Assembly: GCA_934643825.1 (NCBI GenBank) | Contig: CAKUCW010000022.1 | Location: 1-42,521, forward strand | Source: an uncultured Clostridia bacterium | Lineage (GTDB): Bacteria > Bacillota > Clostridia > Christensenellales > Aristaeellaceae | Reading direction: 5' to 3' | DNA length: 42,521 nt | Shown here: piece by piece, positions 24,492 through 31,021 of the stretch | How positions within the stretch are numbered: the first letter of the stretch is position 1 | How the letters are laid out: each line of letters begins with the position of its first letter | Program-made: the position numbers and the translations under genes | Notes under the pieces: model-generated | Database searches by the model: none | What the model saw: only the letters and a program-made list of their open reading frames with translations | What the model was told of the DNA's origin: nothing

Positions 24492-25448
24492 ATGGCTGAT
24501 TTGCCGATGCAATTGCAGGGAGCGCTGGAAACGCTCGTTTCCGGCTACGCGAAGGAGAAGCTTGAAAAGGATGCACGCGCCATCAGCGAAGCCTATCGCC
24601 TGCGCACGGGCGAGGGCAAACGCCTGCTGACCGCTGAGGGCGAAGCGGCGGCATATGCGGCGGCGCGTATGCCCGCGACGTATGCGGCGGCGCATTTCGC
24701 GCTTACCGAAGCGATCGAGGCGAGCGGACTGCATCCGGAAACGATGCTCGACTGCGGCGCGGGAACGGGCGCGGTCACGTTTGCGGCGGATTCGCTGCTT
24801 GAATTGAAGGAAGCAACCTGCCTGGAAAGGGAAGCCGCCATGCGTGCCGTCGGCGAAAAGCTGACGCATCAGGCGTGCGGCGTGCAGCCTCGCTGGGATG
24901 CCTGCGACCTGACAGGGGGCGCGGCTCTGCCGCAGGCGGAACTGGTCTGCGAGGGCTATATGCTCGGCGAACTGGAAGCGGGCATGCGCCTGAGCGTCGC
25001 CGAAAAGCTCTGGAACGCTTGCGGGCAGATGCTCGTGCTGATTGAGCCGGGAACGCCGCAGGGCTTTGCCAATCTGCGTGCCGTGCACGAAAGGCTGACG
25101 GCGATGGGCGCTTATGTCGCCGCGCCTTGCCCGCAGGGAAGCGTCAATTGCCCGATGACGGGGGAAAACTGGTGTCACTTTGCCGTGCGCGTGCAGCGAA
25201 CCAGACTGCATAAAGCCCTCAAGGGCGGCGACGCGCCGTTTGAAGATGAGAAGTTCAGCTATCTGGTGCTGACCCGTCAAAAGCCGGATGATGCCTGCCG
25301 GCTGCGCGTTCTGCGCCACGCCCAGATTGCGCCGGGGCGCATTACCGTTCCGGTCTGCGGGGAAGCGGGGGAGAAGCTGCTCACCGTAACCAAAAAAGAC
25401 CCGCTTTGGAAGCGGGTCAGGAAAATCAAATGGGGCGAAAGGCTGTGA
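24492..25448 (+). CDS. Rsm22-family ribosomal small-subunit methyltransferase-like protein
   Basis: The protein has 318 residues. The SAM-binding loop DCGAGTGAV begins at residue 87. The Rsm22/METTL17 hallmark is a cysteine cluster, CPQGSVNCPMTGENWC (Cys213, Cys220, Cys228), followed by HFAVRVQR. A further cysteine in DDACRLRVL could complete an iron-sulfur site such as that shown for the mitochondrial relatives. The family acts in small-subunit assembly, and whether bacterial members methylate rRNA is not settled. I start at the ATG at 24492 because GGAGG lies 5' of it. The upstream open frame crosses the terminator. Its stop codon directly abuts the stop of the convergent ECF gene. Confidence 0.88.
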   Translation: MADLPMQLQGALETLVSGYAKEKLEKDARAISEAYRLRTGEGKRLLTAEGEAAAYAAARMPATYAAAHFALTEAIEASGLHPETMLDCGAGTGAVTFAADSLLELKEATCLEREAAMRAVGEKLTHQACGVQPRWDACDLTGGAALPQAELVCEGYMLGELEAGMRLSVAEKLWNACGQMLVLIEPGTPQGFANLRAVHERLTAMGAYVAAPCPQGSVNCPMTGENWCHFAVRVQRTRLHKALKGGDAPFEDEKFSYLVLTRQKPDDACRLRVLRHAQIAPGRITVPVCGEAGEKLLTVTKKDPLWKRVRKIKWGERL

Positions 25449-26006
25449 TTACGCGTACAGCCCCAGACCGCGAAGCGGCTTGCGCAGCACATTGTAGAAG
25501 ATCGGCGCGACGATAAAGGCAAACGCCGCGTTGAACAGGCTGGAAGCCGCCTTGGAGAGCATCGTCGCCTGAAGCGCGACCGGATCGACGGCGCCGGTCG
25601 TGAAGCGCAGGGTCAGATAGGATTTGAGCAGATACAGCGCAGTGTAGGTCAGCGCACCGAGGACGCTGCCCAGAATGACGCGGGCGTGATCCCTGCCGTT
25701 AAGCGTTTCCTTGGAAGCCGCTTTATAGGCAACCAGACCGGTGATCAGCGCGATGGCGCCCTTGTTGATAAAGGTGATGATGAACTCCATGCCGTAGCCG
25801 CCGATGATGTCAAACAGACCATTGCCGATGGCGGCGGCGAAGAAGCCATACAGCGGCCCGAGCAGCAGACCGCTCAGCACGCAGACCGCGTTGCCGATGT
25901 GAATGCGGGAAGCGGGCGTGGCGATGCTGATGTAGTTGGAGACGCAGGCAAGCGCCGCCATCAGACCGGTCAGGCAGATGTAGAATGTTTTACGGTCGCG
26001 CTTCAT
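25449..26006 (-). CDS. ECF transporter S component
   Basis: This 185-residue membrane protein has about six hydrophobic segments. It has the features of vitamin-binding S components: FYICLTGLMAALACVSNYIS at the N-terminus (the AxxxA-type helix that contacts the T subunit) and IHIGNAVCVLSGLLLGPLYGFFAAAIGNGLFDII. These proteins capture vitamins or metals for a shared EcfAAT module, which is not coded here. The ligand is unclear (HmpT, FolT, PdxU and related groups look alike). AGAGAGGT precedes the ATG at 26006. The open frame beyond it runs through repeats and is not coding. It converges on the Rsm22 gene with no base between the two stop codons. Confidence 0.83.
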   Translation of the reverse strand: MKRDRKTFYICLTGLMAALACVSNYISIATPASRIHIGNAVCVLSGLLLGPLYGFFAAAIGNGLFDIIGGYGMEFIITFINKGAIALITGLVAYKAASKETLNGRDHARVILGSVLGALTYTALYLLKSYLTLRFTTGAVDPVALQATMLSKAASSLFNAAFAFIVAPIFYNVLRKPLRGLGLYA

Positions 26007-26026
26007 AAGAAAAACCTCTCTTTGCT

Positions 26027-26058
26027 GGAATCGCTGAGCTTGGCGATTCCTTTTTTTT
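26027..26058 (+). terminator. Plus-strand terminator beyond the ECF gene
   Basis: A perfect 8-bp stem GGAATCGC (26027-26034) with GCGATTCC (26043-26050) is followed by eight T (26051-26058). It points along the plus strand, although the gene it abuts is on the minus strand. The nearest plus-strand gene upstream is the Rsm22 gene, ending 580 bases earlier. In the ECF mRNA the same dyad lies about 20 bases before the start codon. Confidence 0.75.
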
Positions 26059-26060
26059 AA

Positions 26061-26150
26061 CGTATAGGAAATTGCGTAAAATCGCCCGCGTGAGCAAGAC
26101 TTTGATGCGTGGCAGACTTCGGCGGAGGTGAAGGCGGGCTCAGCCCGCTT
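26061..26150 (+). repeat. Dispersed GC-rich repeat, copy 2, ending in a terminator-like hairpin
   Basis: It begins CGTATAGGAAATTGCG, has CGCCCGCGTGAGCAAGAC in the middle and ends in GCGGGC-TCA-GCCCGC followed by TTTTTTATTTT. It matches the copy at 3719-3797 over nearly its whole length. Like that copy, it directly follows a plus-strand terminator. Confidence 0.7.
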
Positions 26151-26164
26151 TTTTATTTTCTGGG

Positions 26165-26244
26165 GAATTGAGCAGAACTGTCCGCGTGAGCGGAATTTGA
26201 AAGATTCGCAAGCCTTGCCGGATATGCAGGCAGGTTCAGCTCGT
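26165..26244 (+). repeat. Dispersed GC-rich repeat, tandem diverged copy
   Basis: GAATTGAGCAGAACTGTCCGCGTGAGC at the left and GCAGGCAGGTTCAGCTCG at the right follow the same plan as the copy immediately before it, with many changes. Confidence 0.5.
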
Positions 26245-26256
26245 TTGTATGAGTGC

Positions 26257-26285
26257 ATTATAGCATAATCTGGCATGCCGTAAAG
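26257..26285 (-). promoter_or_regulatory. Possible promoter of the ECF gene
   Basis: On the minus strand a perfect TATAAT (26262-26257) follows a weak -35 (CTTTAC, 26285-26280). The transcript would have a leader of about 245 bases containing both GC-rich repeats in antisense orientation. Confidence 0.35.
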
Positions 26286-26343
26286 AGCCAGTTCACGAGT
26301 TTTTAACCATGCCAGTTTAACGGAGGAAGCACATTCTGCGCGG

Positions 26344-26372
26344 TTGTGCGGCTTTGCGCGGTATGATATAAT
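26344..26372 (+). promoter_or_regulatory. Promoter of the GT-C-like gene group
   Basis: TTGTGC (26344-26349) and a perfect TATAAT (26367-26372) are 17 bases apart, 35 bases before the start codon. Confidence 0.6.
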
Positions 26373-26406
26373 GATTAGGAAAAAAGGAGCTTTTAGGGGG
26401 ATAATG

Positions 26407-27834
26407 ATGGAAAAAAGCAGTTCAAAACGCGCATACGCCATCTGTACCGCTGCGGCGATGGTGTTGTTCGCGGTTCAGATGCTGTATATTCATGCGAATC
26501 TGGAATATGCCGGCTCATGGGGGCAGACGGCGGCGATTTCCGCGCTGTTTGCACTCATCTTCGGCGGCACGCTGGGGCTGTTCGCGCATTTGAAAAAGCC
26601 GAGCCGCGGCGAATTCGCCTTTGTCGGCGTATTCATGGCGGTGACGATGCTTGCAAGGATCGGCATGCTGGATTTCGTGACGGCGGATTATGTTTCGTTC
26701 CTCGCGCCGTGGGTTGATATGTTTCGCGAGGGCGGCTTTGCGACGCTGGGCGAAAATGTCGGCGATTATAACCTGCTGTATCAATATGCGCTGCTGCTGA
26801 TCGCGAATATCCCGCTGTATGACTTGTATCTCATCAAGCTGCTGACAATCATCTTTGATTACGCGCTGGCGCTGGCGATGATGCAGGCGGCGGGGTATTT
26901 CGCGTCGGAAAAGGCAAAGACGCCGGTTTTTCTGATCGTGACGGCGCTGCCGACGGTGCTGATCAACGGCGCGTGCTGGGGCCAGTGCGACACGGTCTAT
27001 GTCTGCTTCATTGTTTTGAGCCTGTATCTCGTGAAGACGAAAAGACCCGAGCTCTCCGCAGCGATGCTCGCGCTTGCGTTTGCCTTTAAGCTCCAGACCA
27101 TCTTCTTTTTCCCGATCGTGCTGCTGGGGCTGATTCATGGGGAATACAAGCCCAAGCATGCGCTGGTTTTCGCGGCGGCGTATCTGGTGACGATGATTCC
27201 GGCGCTGCTTGCGGGCAGACCGTTTATGGATGCGCTGAGCGTCTACGCCAATCAGTCCATGGGGCAGTATTACGACAGGCTGACGTATAACGCGCCGAAC
27301 CTGTATACGTTCTTCCCGATGCTCGGCTTCTCTAACAGTCAGGAATACACATGGATGCGTTATATCGAGGGCGTGGACAAGGATGCGCTCAATCCGTATC
27401 TAACCGAGTTCCTGATGCCGACGCTGCAAAACGCCGCGCTGTATGCCTGTGTGCTGCTGACGCTGCTGGTCGTATTTTACTGGCTGACGCACGCGAAGGA
27501 AGTCACGCCGGATATGACGCTGGATCTGGCGCTGTTTTTTGCCATCTTCCTGCCGTTTGTCATGCCCAAAATTCACGAACGCTATTTCTTCCTTGCGGAT
27601 ATGCTCTCCATCCTCTACGCGGCGAGATACAGGAATCGCCGGTTCATGCCGCTGCTGGTCGTGGGCGCGTCGCTGATGAGTTATCTGCCGTATCTGACCC
27701 GCCAAAGACCGGTCGATGAGCGCGTATTGGGGCTGATGATGCTCGCCGCGCTGGTCGTGGTCTCCCGGGATCTTCTCCGAAAGATGCGCCGAAGCCGCGC
27801 TGAACTGAAAGCGGAAGGGGGAAAGGCGGCATGA
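26407..27834 (+). CDS. Polytopic membrane glycosyltransferase-like protein (GT-C fold)
   Basis: This 475-residue protein has about ten or more membrane segments and the plan of GT39/GT87-like mannosyl- or glucosyltransferases. An acidic first outer loop after the second helix region (MLDFVTADYVSFLAPWVDMF) holds the usual position of the catalytic Asp. NGACWGQCDTVYVCF followed by AFAFKLQTIFFFPI resembles the conserved central block of such enzymes. They use polyprenyl-phosphate sugars on the outer face of the membrane. I prefer the ATG at 26407, six bases after AGGGGG, to the one at 26404. It overlaps the next gene by four bases. The product could be a cell-wall or lipid sugar, which is unproven. 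Confidence 0.68.
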   Translation: MEKSSSKRAYAICTAAAMVLFAVQMLYIHANLEYAGSWGQTAAISALFALIFGGTLGLFAHLKKPSRGEFAFVGVFMAVTMLARIGMLDFVTADYVSFLAPWVDMFREGGFATLGENVGDYNLLYQYALLLIANIPLYDLYLIKLLTIIFDYALALAMMQAAGYFASEKAKTPVFLIVTALPTVLINGACWGQCDTVYVCFIVLSLYLVKTKRPELSAAMLALAFAFKLQTIFFFPIVLLGLIHGEYKPKHALVFAAAYLVTMIPALLAGRPFMDALSVYANQSMGQYYDRLTYNAPNLYTFFPMLGFSNSQEYTWMRYIEGVDKDALNPYLTEFLMPTLQNAALYACVLLTLLVVFYWLTHAKEVTPDMTLDLALFFAIFLPFVMPKIHERYFFLADMLSILYAARYRNRRFMPLLVVGASLMSYLPYLTRQRPVDERVLGLMMLAALVVVSRDLLRKMRRSRAELKAEGGKAA

Positions 27835-29258
27835 AAAAGCAAGTGAAGGCTGTGCAGGCGTTCGCCGATCGGCACAGCCTGCTGCTGGGCGCGGTGCTTG
27901 CCGCGCTGCTGGCGGGTGCGCTGGCCTTGTATAACGTTTCCTCCGGACCGCTGAGCAACCTCAACGATATCGGAGGATGGAGCAACCGTGCGCTGTTTAT
28001 CGTCATGACGGCGGCGGCGCACGCGGGGGTACTGCTGATGCAGACCGCGCTTTACAGAAAGAGCTTTGCCCGGCTGGCGATTCGGCAGATTCTGCTGACC
28101 GCCGGACTGGTCATTCTGCTGTTGGGAATCAATCAGAAAACGTGCCTGTTCGTCGAGCAGGTGCTTCCGCTTGTGCGGCAGATGGACGAAGTCGCGCTGG
28201 CGGCGGAATCGTCGCTGAACCTCTCCGCGCCTGCGCTGACCGTGCTGTATGCCGTAACGCGGGGACCGATTTATGATTTGTATATGCTCAAGCTGCTGTG
28301 CATCGTCTGCTTCCTCGCGCTGGCTGTGCTTGCTGCCTATGCGGCGGATCGCCATGAGCTGGGCTGGCGTGCGGAGGTTCTGCTGACGCTGTGCGTGATT
28401 CTGCCGCAGGGCTTTCTCGCGGCGGGCTGTGCGGCGCAGATTGAGGTGCTGTCCGCGCTGCTGCTGGGCATATCGCTGACGCTTCTGGACGAAAAGAAGC
28501 ATCCGCTTGCCGCAATGCTGCTTTACGGCGCGGCGGCTGCGGTCAGCGGCGCGGCATTATACGCGATTCCGCTGGTATGCTGGCTGGGCGGAAAGGACAG
28601 CGTGAAGCCTGTGCATATCGCGGAGGGTTGTGCGGTCATGCTGCTGGCGTGCGTTCCGGCGATGATCGGCGGCATGCCTGCGGGGAAGGCGTTCGCGAGC
28701 CTGCTGAATGCGCCGTTTGCTCTGCCGGAGTACGCGGCGGGCGTGCCGAATTTCGCGTCCGTGTTCCCGCGTGCCGCGATGGAGGAAATGCCGGAGTATT
28801 TCATGCTCAGGCAGGTTCCCATGCTGGATTCGCTGACCAATGCGTCGGAGTTTTACACGCAGGCGCATTTTGCCGAGCTTTCGCACGGCATGGCGTTCGG
28901 TGCGCTGGCGGCATATATCGGCTTGTGCGCGTGGCTTTGGAACAAAAAAGAGATGTCTGCGATGAAGCGTGCATGGATTCTTTCGGTTGGCGCGATGGTC
29001 TGCTGTCCCGGCGCGGGCGTGGGCATGTGGCTTCCGGTCAGCATGCTGTGTCTGGCGGCGATTCTGACGGAACCGGAGCTTCGCCTGCCCGCGTGCATCG
29101 TGCTGTTTGCGACGGCGGGCGGCTGCTGCTATCCGGTGACGGGAGAAACGCTCGTGAAACCGGTGTATGCCTTTGCGCTGTGCGCCGCCGCGCTGCTGAT
29201 GGCGGCGGGCATCATTCCGTTTGGAGCGGGAAAAGAAGAGGAGCGTATCCATGGATGA
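27831..29258 (+). CDS. Diverged membrane paralog of the preceding GT-C-like protein
   Basis: The protein has 475 residues, the same length as its upstream neighbour, and is polytopic. Corresponding blocks can be aligned by eye: GPIYDLYMLKLLCIVCF here against IPLYDLYLIKLLTIIFD there, and LAAGCAAQIEVLSALLLGISL against INGACWGQCDTVYVCFIVLSL. The Trp-Gly-Gln-Cys-Asp motif and the acidic first loop of the neighbour are lost, so this one may be non-catalytic, a partner subunit, or changed in donor. It starts in an ATGA overlap with the preceding gene. No database family is recognised with certainty. Confidence 0.6.
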   Translation: MKKQVKAVQAFADRHSLLLGAVLAALLAGALALYNVSSGPLSNLNDIGGWSNRALFIVMTAAAHAGVLLMQTALYRKSFARLAIRQILLTAGLVILLLGINQKTCLFVEQVLPLVRQMDEVALAAESSLNLSAPALTVLYAVTRGPIYDLYMLKLLCIVCFLALAVLAAYAADRHELGWRAEVLLTLCVILPQGFLAAGCAAQIEVLSALLLGISLTLLDEKKHPLAAMLLYGAAAAVSGAALYAIPLVCWLGGKDSVKPVHIAEGCAVMLLACVPAMIGGMPAGKAFASLLNAPFALPEYAAGVPNFASVFPRAAMEEMPEYFMLRQVPMLDSLTNASEFYTQAHFAELSHGMAFGALAAYIGLCAWLWNKKEMSAMKRAWILSVGAMVCCPGAGVGMWLPVSMLCLAAILTEPELRLPACIVLFATAGGCCYPVTGETLVKPVYAFALCAAALLMAAGIIPFGAGKEEERIHG

Positions 29259-29667
29259 ACAGAAAATACGCCTGCGCGTCGTCACGGTGACGACGGATGC
29301 GGACGGAGAAAAGCGCGAAACGAAAACGGCGCATCGCGGCATCCTGCGGGAGAGCGAAAACGGCGTCGAGCTGAGATATGAGCAGGTGGATGAAGGCGTT
29401 CGCGCAACGATTTGGCTGACTCAGGAGGCGGGCTGCATCCTGATGCGGCGGATGGGCGAGATGACCGGCTCACTCCGCTTTCAGCCCGGCGAGCGCACGC
29501 CCGGCGTCTATTCCACGATATACGGCGAGATTCCCGTCGCGGTCTATACGCGGGAAACCGAAGTCATCCGCACGGAAAACGGCGGCGAAATGAAGCTGGA
29601 TTACGATGTGTTTGTCGGGGGAGAGCGCACGGGCGCATCCCGAATGACGATCTCATGGCGGCTGTAA
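29251..29667 (+). CDS. YwiB-family protein (DUF1934, calycin-like)
   Basis: The protein has 138 residues and is cytoplasmic. It has the family pattern of a small beta-barrel: KIRLRVVTVTTDADGEKRE, then the strand series ILRESENGVELRYEQ, and RFQPGERTPGVYSTIYGEIPVAVYT. In Firmicutes the gene often stands next to argS, which is not seen here. Its function is unknown. AGAGGAGCG precedes the ATG at 29251. It overlaps the gene before it (8 bases) and the one after it (13 bases), so all are translated from one message. Confidence 0.78.
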   Translation: MDEQKIRLRVVTVTTDADGEKRETKTAHRGILRESENGVELRYEQVDEGVRATIWLTQEAGCILMRRMGEMTGSLRFQPGERTPGVYSTIYGEIPVAVYTRETEVIRTENGGEMKLDYDVFVGGERTGASRMTISWRL

Positions 29668-30194
29668 GCGCACAGAACATCCGCGCCAAAGCGCGGGAGG
29701 CGATATTCGCCGCAGGCGGACGCGGATTTGTGCGCTTTCTGCCTGCGGGGGGCGCGTTGCTGGTCAGCGATGCCGCAAGGCGATGCGCCGACGCGCAGAC
29801 GCTTCTGGATGCCTGCCGGACGGCTGGGTTTGCGGCAGAGGAAAGGGACGGCTTGATCTTTCTGACGCCGACAGACGGCGCTTTAAACGCGCTGCGTGAC
29901 GCGTGCAGGCAGGATGTTCGGATCGAGGACTGGGACGAGGCGGAAGCGTCCGCTGTGGCATTTGCGACGCGATTGCTGCAAAAGGAGGATGCGCCGCTGA
30001 CGGAGGACGGGCGTCGGCTTGTGCTGGAAACCCTGCGGCTGCTCAGTCAGGACGATGCACATATTCTGATGGGGATGTCCGGACTTCGGGCGCTTGCGGC
30101 GGCTCAGCTTCGGCATCAGGACAAAAGCGGCATGCGCACGGCGGGTGCGCTGATTGCGGATTGGTACTTGGAAAAAAGGAGGGCATCGGTGTGA
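29655..30194 (+). CDS. Small cytoplasmic protein of unknown function
   Basis: The protein has 179 residues, rich in Ala, Arg, Leu and Asp, with no membrane segment. It starts at the ATG at 29655 inside the end of the ywiB-like gene and ends in a GTGA overlap with the next gene. The first 75 residues look like a small alpha/beta unit (GFVRFLPAGGALLVSDAARR, then ERDGLIFLTPTDGALNAL). The rest is helical. I do not recognise a family. The tight overlaps on both sides argue that it is real and translated. Confidence 0.6.
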   Translation: MAAVSAQNIRAKAREAIFAAGGRGFVRFLPAGGALLVSDAARRCADAQTLLDACRTAGFAAEERDGLIFLTPTDGALNALRDACRQDVRIEDWDEAEASAVAFATRLLQKEDAPLTEDGRRLVLETLRLLSQDDAHILMGMSGLRALAAAQLRHQDKSGMRTAGALIADWYLEKRRASV

Positions 30195-30832
30195 AACTGG
30201 AATGGATAGGTCATGCCTGCTTCAGCATGACGTCGGCAAACGGAACGAAGGTCGTCACGGATCCGTATGACGAGAGCGTCGGCATTCGGATGATGAAGGT
30301 TCCCTGCGATATGGCGACCATCAGCCATGAACACCATGACCACAACCATGTGGACATGCTGGAGGGCTCGCCCAAGATTTTCCACGCGGTGCAGTCCGGG
30401 CAGGTTGGAGATGTCAGCACGCAGGCGATGGCGTCTTATCACGACGATCGGAACGGCACATTGCGCGGAAGCAGCGTTGTGCGCGTCTTTAACATCGACG
30501 GCTTGAAGGTCGTGCATATGGGCGATCAGGGCTGTATGCCGGGCGAAAACGTGCTGGAGATGATTGCCGATGCGGATGTGATGATGATTCCCGTCGGCGG
30601 GGTTTACACTGTCGATGCACAGGGCGCAAAAGCCATTCTCGACCGCGTGCATCCGAAGTGCGTCATTCCGATGCACTACAAGACGGCGCACTGCGCTTAT
30701 CCGATTGCGGGCGTCGAGCCCTTCCTTAAACTGATGGGTGCGGAAGGCGCTCAGCCTGTCGATGCGCTGACCGTGACGCCGGAACATGTGCCGCAGGGCG
30801 TTGTGGTCATGAAAGCGGCGGAGGAATTTTAA
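30191..30832 (+). CDS. MBL-fold metal-dependent hydrolase (UlaG-like)
   Basis: The protein has 213 residues. It begins KLEWIGHACFSM, the usual start of the UlaG-like branch, and carries the metal motif HEHHDHNHVD. Further ligands lie in HMGDQG and in IPMHYKT near the C-terminus. The branch contains L-ascorbate-6-phosphate lactonase and many uncharacterised lactonases and nucleases, so the substrate is open. The start is GTG at 30191, overlapping the preceding stop, with AGGAGG ten bases 5'. It is the last gene of the group beginning at 26407. After it the base composition changes abruptly. Confidence 0.82.
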   Translation: MKLEWIGHACFSMTSANGTKVVTDPYDESVGIRMMKVPCDMATISHEHHDHNHVDMLEGSPKIFHAVQSGQVGDVSTQAMASYHDDRNGTLRGSSVVRVFNIDGLKVVHMGDQGCMPGENVLEMIADADVMMIPVGGVYTVDAQGAKAILDRVHPKCVIPMHYKTAHCAYPIAGVEPFLKLMGAEGAQPVDALTVTPEHVPQGVVVMKAAEEF

Positions 30833-30851
30833 AAAATAGTTTAATACAGAT

Positions 30852-30939
30852 GAATGGGTGAATCAGAAAACTGATGAGAGATTTCAAATATGTCTTTTTA
30901 TTTGAAATGGATTTCTATGAATTTTCAGATTCACTCATT
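30852..30939. repeat. Long nested hairpin at the edge of the AT-rich island
   Basis: The outer arms GAATGGGTGAATCAGAAAA and TTTTCAGATTCACTCATT are complementary with a few mismatches. An inner perfect stem ATTTCAAAT (30881-30889) with ATTTGAAAT (30900-30908) sits between them. It may terminate the upstream operon or mark the boundary of the inserted gene. Confidence 0.5.
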
Positions 30940-31021
30940 TACTATACACAAATTTGAAGAAAAACATGCATAAATGGAATAAGAGAACAATTAAAAGGGA
31001 AGGAAAAGGTGGGAAGGGTTG

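Noticed and set aside
26006..26260. Vitamin riboswitch in the ECF leader
   Set aside because: No TPP, FMN, cobalamin, THF or preQ1 core motifs are visible. The leader consists of repeats in reverse orientation and a terminator dyad.
26270..26315. 8-base inverted repeat CTGGCATG / CATGCCAG upstream of the GT-C-like promoter as operator
   Set aside because: The arms are 30 bases apart, with no repeat of the motif elsewhere in the window. Evidence is too thin.
26007..26441. N-terminal extension of the ECF protein by 145 residues
   Set aside because: It would translate through dispersed repeats and a terminator. The ATG at 26006 has a proper ribosome site and gives the normal family length.
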